DNA of 64,000 nucleotides from the NCBI GenBank assembly GCA_019873645.1, contig JAIOAX010000007.1, positions 1 to 64,000 of the forward strand, written 5' to 3'. Under the pieces are notes generated by a model. The model made no database searches. It was not told the DNA's origin and saw only the letters and a list, made by a program, of their open reading frames with translations. Position 1 is the first letter of the stretch; the number at the start of each line of letters is the position of its first letter. Positions 26,765 to 35,800 of the stretch are shown here, one piece after another. This stretch comes from Chloroflexota bacterium (GTDB lineage Bacteria; Chloroflexota; Anaerolineae; B4-G1; SLSP01). The translations under genes were made by a program, and so were the position numbers.

Positions 26765-28206
26765 TGTCTATCCGTTTGCGGTTGACGCTGCTGTATACCG
26801 TCATCCTGGCGCTGACATTGGCGACCTTCAGCGGTGCGCTCTATGTTGCTCATTCCCGTTATACCCTTAATCTGGTGCGCAATGACCTGGCAAAGTCGGC
26901 CGATCCACTGGTCAACGGATTGATGCATGCGCAGCGCAACTTCCGTTGGGGCGCGCCGATTCCGATGCTGGCGCAGGGTGAAGGTCCCGAAGGCGAACGC
27001 GCGCGGGAGGTTTTGCAACCCCTGGTGGGAGGTCGCCGTTCCCGTGATTTAGTCCGTATCCTGGATGCCAACGGTGTCGTTCTGGCTTTGCCGATGAGCG
27101 ACAGCGATGTAGATTTACCGCTTAGTGAAGAAGGACTCGCACATCTCAAAAACGGCGAAAGCTGGGAGGAGATCACGAGCGACGCTGAAGGGCGGTTGTT
27201 CATCTACAGCCGGCCGTTGATCATCAACGGAGAATTTGTCGGCGTCGTGCAGTTCGCCCGCTCGCTGGCTGACCGCGACCGCAGCTTGCGTTCACTGGGT
27301 ATCACGCTGCTCTTGGGCAGCGCCCTGACTACCGTAATTGCCTTCGGCATCGGCTGGACGCTGTCGGGCATCACGTTGCGTCCTATTCACCGCATTACCG
27401 AGACTGCACGGCAGATCGGGGAGTCGCGCGACTTCTCCTCGCGCGTCGAACATACCGGCCCCAACGATGAATTGGGACAATTGGCGATGACGTTCAACGC
27501 CATGCTTGAACGTCTGCAAGACGCTTACCAGCAGCTCGCCCATGCCTTGCAGGTGCAGCGGGACTTTGTCGCCGATGTTTCCCACGAATTGCGCACCCCG
27601 CTGACGACGATTCGCGGCAACCTCACTCTGTTGCAACGTCACCCACCGCTTCCCCGCGACGAACAGGAGGACATCCTCAACGATCTTATCAGTGAGAGCG
27701 AGCGGCTGAGCCGCCTGGTGACCGACCTGCTCACGTTGGCCCGCGCCGACGCCGGGCGCAAGCTGGAGCTACGGCCGGTCAACGTGACGCCGCTGGTGGA
27801 CGATGTGTGTCGGCAGGCGCGCCTGCTGGCCCCGGAACGCGAGATCGTCTGGACGGGGGATGAAGGTGTGGTCACGCAGGCTAATGAGGACGCGCTCAAG
27901 CAGGTCTTACTGATCCTGCTGGACAACGCCATCAAGCACGGCAAAGGCGTGATTCGGGTGCAGATCGAAGATCGCGGGGAACAGGTGGCGGTGTGTGTGC
28001 GGGATGATGGCCCGGGGCTATCGCCGGAGATGCAGCGGCGGATTTTCGACCGTTTTCATCGCGGGGACGCTTCGCGCTCCACGCCGGGATTTGGGTTGGG
28101 GCTATCCATCGCCCGCGCGCTCACCGAAGGGCAACATGGGACCATCGGCGTAGAAAGCGCCCCCGGTCAGGGCAGTGCGTTTACGGTTACGCTGGCGAAG
28201 GGGTAA
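26764..28206 (+). CDS. Membrane sensor histidine kinase partner of the OmpR-type regulator
   Basis: A 480-residue classical kinase. One helix (about 7-29), an outer sensor region of about 140 residues, a second helix (about 178-200) and a HAMP domain precede the HisKA box DVSHELRTPLTTI with His274. The ATPase follows with N-box LLILLDNAIKHGK and G-boxes DDGPGLS and GFGLGLS. The signal is unknown; the regulated genes suggest an envelope or antimicrobial stress. The gene ends four bases from the convergent DUF2283 gene with no terminator between. Confidence 0.95.
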   Translation: MSIRLRLTLLYTVILALTLATFSGALYVAHSRYTLNLVRNDLAKSADPLVNGLMHAQRNFRWGAPIPMLAQGEGPEGERAREVLQPLVGGRRSRDLVRILDANGVVLALPMSDSDVDLPLSEEGLAHLKNGESWEEITSDAEGRLFIYSRPLIINGEFVGVVQFARSLADRDRSLRSLGITLLLGSALTTVIAFGIGWTLSGITLRPIHRITETARQIGESRDFSSRVEHTGPNDELGQLAMTFNAMLERLQDAYQQLAHALQVQRDFVADVSHELRTPLTTIRGNLTLLQRHPPLPRDEQEDILNDLISESERLSRLVTDLLTLARADAGRKLELRPVNVTPLVDDVCRQARLLAPEREIVWTGDEGVVTQANEDALKQVLLILLDNAIKHGKGVIRVQIEDRGEQVAVCVRDDGPGLSPEMQRRIFDRFHRGDASRSTPGFGLGLSIARALTEGQHGTIGVESAPGQGSAFTVTLAKG

Positions 28207-28209
28207 GGA

Positions 28210-28581
28210 TTACACAGAGGCTATTTGCAATGTGGCCGGCGCAAAAATTTCCCGCAGGCGACCGGTTAACGACCTGGATTCAGGTTGTTCAACCAACTGG
28301 AAAAATGCGGTTAATGGAGGGCGGCGTAGCAACGACAAAACCAGCGTTTGCACAGTCGCTGGTGCACGCGACAATGTGTCCATGGTCAACGGCGTACGTG
28401 TACTGGCCTGTACCATTGCCTGATAGCTGACGATAATGAGTTTGAGCGGTTGTTGGGTCTGAGGATTGTAATACAGGACGATGTTATTCGTGAGTTCAAC
28501 GCCGGTGTGCGGCTGGGCTTCATTTTCAGCAAATGTGACCGAAAGAATATCCCCTTCTGTATCGTAGTGAATGGCTTTCAT
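28210..28581 (-). CDS. DUF2283-family small protein
   Basis: A 123-residue protein whose first half (MKAIHYDTEGDILSVTF, then VELTNNIVLYYN and LIIVSY) matches DUF2283/YuzE. The second half is an extension of about 55 residues. The ATG at 28581 starts the domain; a TTG six codons upstream is possible but overlaps the preceding gene. DUF2283 genes often sit beside a DUF4258 or RelE-like toxin-type gene and are suspected antitoxins. The gene before it (stop at 28586, four bases away) would be that partner. Confidence 0.8.
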   Translation of the reverse strand: MKAIHYDTEGDILSVTFAENEAQPHTGVELTNNIVLYYNPQTQQPLKLIIVSYQAMVQASTRTPLTMDTLSRAPATVQTLVLSLLRRPPLTAFFQLVEQPESRSLTGRLREIFAPATLQIASV

Positions 28582-28585
28582 TGCT

Positions 28586-28909
28586 TCACCATCTTTCAAT
28601 CAAATAAGCAGTCAACACAAAGTTATTAGCCTTCGCAGGCGTGCCCTGCCAACCGAATTTGACCACGACGACCATATCTGTATATGGCGCGGGTAGCTTA
28701 TCACAGGCATAAATGTACTTGAATTTGGCCGGATCATAAGCATCTTGTTGCCACTTTCCCTTGTTGAGGGTTGCAAGGACGCAATCCAATAGGTCCTCGT
28801 TCATTCCAGGGTGATCCAGGGCATGTAACCACCGTTCTTGCGTCAGATAGATTGGATGTCCATCACGGTCTTGAACCGAGATAGGCCAGGAAACGTGGCC
28901 CTTCATCAC
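28586..28909 (-). CDS. Small protein of a putative RelE/barnase-like toxin family
   Basis: A 107-residue protein with DGHPIYLTQERWLHALDHPG, a run of acidic and Leu residues, then AKFKYIYACDKLPAPY, MVVVVKFGW and NFVLTAYLIERW. This pattern (His near the first helix, then four strands ending in an FxxTAY motif) fits small phage-type or RelE-like RNase families that are usually paired with DUF2283. Enzyme activity is not shown by the sequence. It is co-transcribed with the DUF2283 gene. Confidence 0.7.
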   Translation of the reverse strand: MMKGHVSWPISVQDRDGHPIYLTQERWLHALDHPGMNEDLLDCVLATLNKGKWQQDAYDPAKFKYIYACDKLPAPYTDMVVVVKFGWQGTPAKANNFVLTAYLIERW

Positions 28910-28978
28910 TCAGCCTCCAATAACCAATTATATGCACGCTTGACGGAGTGCAAACCGCCAGTTCGCTTTTGTCGCAGC

Positions 28979-28997
28979 CGCAAGCTCACAGCTTGCG
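28979..28997. repeat. Small palindrome (CGCAAGCT stem)
   Basis: CGCAAGCT and AGCTTGCG flank the loop CAC. It lies in the 100-bp gap between the small toxin-like gene and the PdxA-type gene and could end transcription of the latter, though no long T-run follows. The rest of the gap is empty. Confidence 0.5.
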
Positions 28998-29009
28998 CTA
29001 CGAAAAAGT

Positions 29010-30032
29010 TTAATCCGTTGCCCCTGTCGCTGTCGCTTTTACCCGCGTTGCCATTGCCGCCGCTTCAAGGATCGCCGCGCGCATGCTGTCAGGGTGCGCG
29101 ATGCCGCGTCCGGCAATGTCGAAAGCCGTGCCGTGATCGGCGGAGGTGCGGATGAGCGGCAGTCCCAGCGTGATGGTGATAGATTGCTCGAAGCCGTGTG
29201 TCTTGACGGCGATGTGCCCTTGATCGTGATACATACACACGACCACATCGTAGTCGCCGCGCAGGGCCTGGAAGAAAACGGAGTCGGCTGGAATGGGGCC
29301 GCGTGCATCAATCCCCTGCGTCTGCGCCGCCGCGACTGCCGGTGCGATGATGTCCAGTTCTTCGCGCCCCAGCAGGCCGTTGTCGCCGTTGTGCGGGTTC
29401 AGCCCGGCAACGGCCAGGCGTGGTCGCGGAAAGCCGAGCGTCTGCATCCCGGCGTGGGTGATGACGATGGTATCGAGCACGCCGGCGACCGTCAGGTGCT
29501 CGGCGATGCTGCGGAACGGGATATGACGTGTGACGTGGGTGACGCGCAGCCCCGGCGTCGCCAGCATTGTGGTGCACCGCGGGGTGTGTGTCACGTCCGC
29601 GAGGATTTCGGTGTGGCCGATGTAGTCGAAGCCCGCCCGGTGCATAGCTTCTTTGTTGAGCGGGGCAGTCGCCACGGCATCCACCACACCGGCCATCGCC
29701 AGTTCGGTGGCCTTGAGGACATATTCCACGGCGGCGCGGCCAGCTTCTGTCGAAATCTGTCCGACCGGCGCAGCGGCGGGATCGAGATTGCGCAAATCGA
29801 GCAACGTGAGCGTTCCGGCGTCGAACGTTGCTGCGTCGGGCTGCGTCACCACGCACAGCGGTGGGATGGGGATGCCGAGGCGCGCTTCCGTCAATGCGCG
29901 GGCATCGCCGATGACGAGGGGACGACAGGTCGTCCATACGTCAGGGGAGGCCAGGGCCTTCACGACGACTTCCGGGCCGATGCCGGCAACATCACCGAGG
30001 GTGATGGCAATGAGGGGTAAGTCGGTTGTCAT
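29010..30032 (-). CDS. PdxA/PdxA2-type dehydrogenase (4-phospho-hydroxy-threonine or phospho-threonate class)
   Basis: A 340-residue NAD-dependent oxidative decarboxylase. It has ITLGDVAGIGPEVVVKAL at the N terminus, APLNKEAMHRAG and GHTEILAD in the middle, and MYHDQGHIAVKTHGFE near the metal site. The NKEA form and the sugar-acid neighbours favour the PdxA2 branch (4-phospho-D-threonate or erythronate catabolism) over pyridoxal synthesis. The usual DUF1537 kinase partner is not in the window, so the branch stays uncertain. The start at 30032 has a CAGGAG site. It lies 31 bp after the MFS gene. Confidence 0.9.
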   Translation of the reverse strand: MTTDLPLIAITLGDVAGIGPEVVVKALASPDVWTTCRPLVIGDARALTEARLGIPIPPLCVVTQPDAATFDAGTLTLLDLRNLDPAAAPVGQISTEAGRAAVEYVLKATELAMAGVVDAVATAPLNKEAMHRAGFDYIGHTEILADVTHTPRCTTMLATPGLRVTHVTRHIPFRSIAEHLTVAGVLDTIVITHAGMQTLGFPRPRLAVAGLNPHNGDNGLLGREELDIIAPAVAAAQTQGIDARGPIPADSVFFQALRGDYDVVVCMYHDQGHIAVKTHGFEQSITITLGLPLIRTSADHGTAFDIAGRGIAHPDSMRAAILEAAAMATRVKATATGATD

Positions 30033-30063
30033 GATATAACTCCTGCAATTTGAGAAAAGCTGT

Positions 30064-31443
30064 TCAGTCCGTTGATGACCTGGGCCCCATCCGCTTAAGC
30101 GACGCCGGAATATCATGGGTGACAACGGCGCGCAAGTAGTCCCGCAGGCGATGATCCGCTTCGGCGGGGATACGGGCGTAGAGCAAGGTGGAGATGAGTG
30201 TTACGGTCAATGTCCACCCAAAAAGCACCGTAAAGGCATGAATCCGCAGGTCTCCCACTTGCAAATTCAACTCTGCCAGTGCACGCAACAACCAGCCGGC
30301 GAGAAAGGGCGCGATTCCACCCGCCAGTCCCGATCCGGCGTACCAAATCGAGGTGTATGCCGTGCGCGCCGTCATGGGGACCACATCGTTGAGAAACCAG
30401 CGAAAACTGCCGATGCCCAGACCCACGCTAATCGCCCCAGATGCAAACGCCAGTGCGAGACCCAACAGCAGGGTTATGCTGCGCCCTGGCGGCAGCACAA
30501 GCCAGATCATCGGCAATGCGCCAAGCGCGCCCAATGTCGAAAGCGTCACCGGCTTGCCACCGTAGCGATCGGCCGCCCATCCCCAGTACATGCTGGTGAC
30601 CAACGCTCCCACCGTCCCCGCCACGTCAAATAGCACGATCTGACCTTCGGGGATGAGCAACCGCTCACGGGCAAATAGGGGGAGAAACGAGTACGCGGCC
30701 ATCGCCAGCAGTGACGTCATCACGCCAAGCAGAAAGCCGACAAAACGTCGGTCGTGCAACGCTGTGCGCATCGCCCGCCAGGTATCGCGCAGCGAAGTCG
30801 CCGGCATTGGATGTTCGGGGGGGATCGCCGTGCTACATAACACCGATATAATGCCGGTCACACATGCCACGCCGATCAGCACCTGATAACGTCCATACCC
30901 CGTCCCTTGACTGAGAACCAGGCTTGCCAACAGCATTGCGGCTGCTGATCCCAGACTGATGACAACATTGTTCATGCCGCCGATTCGCCCCCGCACGGCA
31001 TCGGGGATGAACTCGCGCGACCAGGGATAGTACGCCGTTTCTGCTGTTGCCCGCAGCATGGCAAAGATGAAGAGGACCACAACCGTGTAGATGAACAGGG
31101 GCGTCGTCCCCCACTGCTCTAACACCCACGGCGCGGCGAGCATCAATAGCATCACAAACTTGCGCACACCATAGAAGGTCACGTAGGTGCGCTTCAGCCC
31201 GAAGCGCGTCACTGCGCCGGAGATGAACGGCGCAATCAGGCCACAGAAAGGGAAGAGTGAGAGCAAAAGGCCGATCCGCGCCTTATCCAGACCCAGATCG
31301 GACAAAAACAACACAAAGACTGACGATCCAAACGTCAGCATAAAGAAAACCGCATTCAGGCCGTGATGGGCAAGATACCATCCCAGGTAACGTGGCATAG
31401 ATTGTACACGCCATTCCGACGAACGTTCGGCAACTTCACTCAC
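30064..31443 (-). CDS. Major facilitator superfamily transporter
   Basis: About 459 residues with twelve predicted helices and the MFS loop WGWAADRYGGKP after the second-half helices. The start is uncertain: GTG at 31443 has GAGGAG 12 bases upstream, while ATG codons at 31512 and 31398 lack a site; the domain itself begins at MPRYLGWYLAHHG. It probably carries a sugar acid or related compound, given the PdxA-type gene behind it and the divergent dehydratase. No substrate motif is visible. Confidence 0.85.
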   Translation of the reverse strand: MSEVAERSSEWRVQSMPRYLGWYLAHHGLNAVFFMLTFGSSVFVLFLSDLGLDKARIGLLLSLFPFCGLIAPFISGAVTRFGLKRTYVTFYGVRKFVMLLMLAAPWVLEQWGTTPLFIYTVVVLFIFAMLRATAETAYYPWSREFIPDAVRGRIGGMNNVVISLGSAAAMLLASLVLSQGTGYGRYQVLIGVACVTGIISVLCSTAIPPEHPMPATSLRDTWRAMRTALHDRRFVGFLLGVMTSLLAMAAYSFLPLFARERLLIPEGQIVLFDVAGTVGALVTSMYWGWAADRYGGKPVTLSTLGALGALPMIWLVLPPGRSITLLLGLALAFASGAISVGLGIGSFRWFLNDVVPMTARTAYTSIWYAGSGLAGGIAPFLAGWLLRALAELNLQVGDLRIHAFTVLFGWTLTVTLISTLLYARIPAEADHRLRDYLRAVVTHDIPASLKRMGPRSSTD

Positions 31444-31541
31444 CGGTAATTGCTTCTCCTCGAAGAGACTGTTTGAATATTGGATCAGAGGACTTCGTTT
31501 GCCCGGTCGCATCCTTGAGGTCAGGCTCTGACTACGAAATA

Positions 31542-31570
31542 AGTTTAGCATAAAATGTGAGCAAAACCAA
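31542..31570 (-). promoter_or_regulatory. Possible promoter of the MFS/PdxA operon
   Basis: On the minus strand, TTGGTT (31565-31570) and TAAACT (31542-31547) have a 17-base spacer in the divergent gap with the dehydratase gene. Both are partial matches. Confidence 0.4.
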
Positions 31571-31639
31571 CGGCTGGCTTGACTATGCACAACTGCATTT
31601 TGAGATAAACTATTGGTGGGGGAGTAAGGAGGATGGAGT

Positions 31640-32779
31640 ATGAAAATTGCACGAGTCGAACAATTTTTCCCGCGCAAGCGGACGCGATTGGTGAAGATCA
31701 CGACGGATAACGGGCTGGTGGGGTGGGGGGAAGCCACGCTGGAAGGCCGCCCCAAAGGTGTCGTGGGCGTCATTGAGGAGTTGGCCGACTATCTCGTGGG
31801 CAAAGACCCGTTGCGCATCGAACATCACTGGCAGCACATCTATCGTTCGGCGTTCTTCCGGGGCGGGCCGGTGGTACTGACGGCGCTTTCGGGCATTGAT
31901 CAAGCCTTGTGGGATATCGCCGGGAAGCATTACGGTGTGCCGACGTACCAGCTACTCGGCGGCGCAGTGCGCGACCGGGTCCGCGTCTATGCCCATTGGG
32001 GTATCGGGGATATGAGCGATGAGGGACTGGAACGCGCCAAAACACGCCTGGATTGGCTGCGCACGATGGGCTATACGGCGTTCAAGTCCGGCCCCGGTGG
32101 GAAGTGGCGCGGGCACGAACCACCCGCTGTCATTGATGCTTTCGTCCGGCGCGCCTACCTGATGCGCGAGTGGGTCGGCCCGGAGATAGAACTGGCCTTT
32201 GACTTCCACGGCAAGTTCACACCCGGCCTGGCAATTGAGATTTGCCATGAACTCAAAGGTATGCGCCCGATGTTCGTTGAGGAGCCGGTGCCGCAGGAGA
32301 ATGTGGACGCGCTCAAGCAGGTGTCTGACCACGTTCCCTTCCCCATTGCCACCGGCGAGCGGCTTCTTACCCGTTGGGGCTTCCGTGAAGTCTTCGAGAA
32401 GCAGGCTGTGTCCTATATCCAACCGGATGTCTCACACGTCGGCGGGATCAGCGAGCTGAAGAAAGTGGCGAATATGGCCGAAGTGTACTATATGCACACC
32501 ATGCCGCACTGTGCCATCGGGCCGGTGGCGCTGGCAGCCGCGCTGCACGTGGACGCCGTCACGCCGAATTTCCTCATTCAGGAACAGATTGACGCCAGCC
32601 TGGGGAATGGCCTGCTCAAACAAGACTGGCTGGTCAAAGATGGCTACATTGCCCTACCTGTCGCGCCCGGCCTGGGGTTTGAGATGGATGAGCGCGAAGC
32701 GCAACAGTGGATTGAGTACGAAGAGGAACTCGGCGGCGAGTTTTATTACGATCAAGACGGCAGTGTGGCGGATTGGTAG
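31640..32779 (+). CDS. Enolase-superfamily sugar-acid dehydratase (galactonate-dehydratase-like)
   Basis: A 379-residue enzyme of the mandelate-racemase subgroup. Expected metal and catalytic residues are visible: Asp188 and His190 (FDFHGK), Glu214 (FVEEPVP), Glu240 (ATGER) and His290 (MPHC). The FDFHG motif and MPHCAIGP match D-galactonate/D-mannonate-type dehydratases, which make 2-keto-3-deoxy sugar acids. No second catalytic Lys pair typical of racemases is seen. It is divergent from the MFS/PdxA operon and ends before a shared terminator. Confidence 0.92.
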   Translation: MKIARVEQFFPRKRTRLVKITTDNGLVGWGEATLEGRPKGVVGVIEELADYLVGKDPLRIEHHWQHIYRSAFFRGGPVVLTALSGIDQALWDIAGKHYGVPTYQLLGGAVRDRVRVYAHWGIGDMSDEGLERAKTRLDWLRTMGYTAFKSGPGGKWRGHEPPAVIDAFVRRAYLMREWVGPEIELAFDFHGKFTPGLAIEICHELKGMRPMFVEEPVPQENVDALKQVSDHVPFPIATGERLLTRWGFREVFEKQAVSYIQPDVSHVGGISELKKVANMAEVYYMHTMPHCAIGPVALAAALHVDAVTPNFLIQEQIDASLGNGLLKQDWLVKDGYIALPVAPGLGFEMDEREAQQWIEYEEELGGEFYYDQDGSVADW

Positions 32780-32796
32780 CGACACTGTGCATATCA

Positions 32797-32829
32797 AAGA
32801 GGCCAGGCCCTATAAGAGCCTGGCCTCTT
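32797..32829. terminator. Bidirectional terminator between convergent genes
   Basis: AAGAGGCCAGGC (32797-32808) and GCCTGGCCTCTT (32818-32829) form a perfect 12-bp stem with a nine-base loop, midway between the dehydratase and amylase stops. Confidence 0.85.
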
Positions 32830-32848
32830 GTGTGCAATGGCTTGGCGT

Positions 32849-35800
32849 TTAAGGCGCTGTGTAGGCGCGCATCACCAGCGGCAGATACAGGAACTGCTTC
32901 GGTGTGCCAAAAGTCCACACGTAGTTAGCCTGCATATCCACGTCATCATGGTAGCCGGAGGCCACCAGCGTCACCCGATATTGTCTGGAAGTGACAAGGG
33001 CCGTCGTCGGCGTGAAGACGACCAGTGTGCCGGGAATCTCCGGCAGTACGGAGGCATCGGGATACGGTTCAAACGCTTGGGCTTTGACTTCCAGCGTGCC
33101 AGGGATAAGGCTGCCGTCCACCTGCTCCACCACAAAGGTCGTGGCTGTCACCCGCGTCGGGTCAATCGGGCGGCTGATGAGCGCGCGGATCGGCTGTGCG
33201 GTGTCCCAGGTTGTCGCGCCGGCCGCCGGGAAATGCTCAACGACGAGCGGGTCGCGCCAGTTGTAGACCACGTCGTTGACGGTCATAATGCCGTCGGCGC
33301 CGTAGAGCACCGTCAGATGGCGGTTCTCCGTACCGACGAGCGTGCCCCAGTTCTCCACCCTGTCCCAATTGCCGCGCGTGAACTTGTATTGCAGCGCGGT
33401 ATCTTCCTTGACGGTGGCGGTGTAGGCCCAGGTCGTTGCGTCCAGGCGGGTGAGCGGCGTCGCGCCGGGGTTCCAGAACGCGCCGAACACGTCACTGTTG
33501 TCGCCGGCGATGTAAATGGTGTCGCTCGCCGGGGTGAAGGGCGGGATGATGACGCGGAAACGCACTTCGACCACGCGCGCCGCGGCTTTGCCCATCGCCG
33601 GGTTGGAGAACGCCGACTTGTTCAGCGCCGTATCTACCGCCTGCACGGTGTACGTGTAGACGTGATCCACGATGACGCTCGTATCGGTGTAGACGGTCGT
33701 GGGTGCGGGCACACGGGCGATGCGCACGGCATTGGCGGGCGTTTCGCCCTCGCCGTAGCGGTACAGGTCATACGCCGCCAGGTCACTATCGGCGACCGCA
33801 TCCCATTGCGTGGTGATATGATCCACGCCCCAGTGGATGACGCGCAGGTGCTGCGGCGTGGCCGGCGGGGTTGTATCGGCGGCCGGGAGGACGTGTAATC
33901 TGCCCGGCGTCGGCAGCATTACTGTACCATCCAGGCCCGCGTACACCCAATCGCGGCCACCGGTCGTCGAATAGCGGTAGAGATAGTAGAAGTTGCCGAT
34001 CTGCTCCGGCAGCAGTTGCGCCTTGAACTCATCGTTATTGCCGGCGTCCACGTTGAACGTCGCATCCACCCACGTCGTCCATTCCGTGAAATTCGTCATC
34101 GAAGCCCCATAGCCCACCTGCGCCAGCAAGCCCGGCGTCGCGCCCGGCTGCGAGGTCACGCCAGCGATGTAGACCTGCCCGTAGATGTTCTCCGTCGGTG
34201 TGATGCCGATGGTGTGGGTGATCTCGTAGGGCCATTGCAGGTTCGCCCAGTCAATGGTGTAATGGGGAAGCGCGGAGACCTCATTGGAGTAATCGCTGCT
34301 GTTGCCGCTGCCGTCTATGGCGTTCACGACGTAGTAGTAGCGCACCCCGTTGGAAACGTTATGGTCCACGTAGGAAGGCGTGGTCACCTGCGCTAACGCC
34401 GTATAGCCGCCGCCGGAGACGTAGCTGCGGAACACGGTATAGCCGGCGCCGGGCACCTCATTCCAGGTCAACGTCACCTGACCGTCGCCTTCCGTTGCCG
34501 TCAGACCGGTCGGCACAGCGGGTGGCGTGAGGTCCTGGCCGTAGTTCACGACGAGGATCGCACCCCACATCGGCGGGACGTTGGGGAGCGTGATGAAGCC
34601 GTCAACGGTGGCATACGGGACGTTGTTGAGCACGTCGGTCAGGAACAGCTCATCGGGCGGCAGGTAGCCCGTGATGGGGATGGTGAGCGTCCGTGTGGTC
34701 GCGCCGAGATTCACAGCGACGATGGCAATATCGGTATCCAGACGCCGTCCGTAGGCATACACCCTGGCGTCATCGTCCACCAGCAGCGTATCAAAGGAGC
34801 CGGTGCGCAGCGCCGGATGGGCGTTGCGGATGGCGGCCGTCTTGCTGTAGTGCTCACGCAGCGCCAGGTCGGCCTTACGCCAGGCGGGCAGCGCGTCATA
34901 GCCCGCAGCATCGGCCCAGGGATAGGGCTGCCGGTTGTACGGGTCGCTGTAGAACACGCCGCCCTGATTGCCGGCCGTCGCCTGTCCGTAACCTACCAGG
35001 CCGACTTCGTCGCCGTAGTAGATGGTGGGCGCGCCAGGGAGCGTCATCTGCATGATCGCCAGCGCGCGCAGACGCGCCTTGCCGTCGCTGTAATTCGCGT
35101 CGGTGGGGTCGCCGTCCTGATCCAGCGGAATCAGCACGCGGTTCACGTCGTGGCTGCCGACGAGGTTCATCATCGCGTAGAAGGCTTCGGGCGGATAGTC
35201 CTCTTCCAGACTGTGCAGGATGCTGTCGAACTCGCTGACCTTCAACGCCTTGATGTTGCTGTTGGTATCGGTCCAGTCCGTCTCGCGCAACACGCCGATT
35301 ATCGCATTGCGGAAGCGATAGTTCATCGTGCTATCCAGTTGATCGCCCAGGATAAAGCGGCTGGCGTCGCCCCACTCCTCGGCGATGGTGATAGCGTCGG
35401 CCTTTGCATCACGGATGTCGTCGCGCCAGTCGCGCCAGAAGCTCGCGTCCACATCGCCGGCCACGTCGAGCCGCCAACCATCCGCGCCCTTTGTCAACCA
35501 GTAGCGCGCGATGGCCTGCGTGTCGCTGTAGATGTAGGTACGCAACGCCGGGACGTTGGTGGTGTTGAGCTTGGGCAGCGAGTCATAACCCCACCACGCT
35601 TCGTAGGTGGTATCGCCAGCGCACGGGCCGGTTCCGGGAGGACTGGCCGGGCGGAAGTAGTACCAACTGCGATAGGGGCTGTCGAGCGATTCGCACGCGC
35701 CGACCGTTTCGTAACGATTATAACGGTCGAAGTACCTGCTGTCGCTGGAGGTGTGATTGAAGACGCCGTCCAGGATCAGGTGCATGCCGCGATTGTGCAG

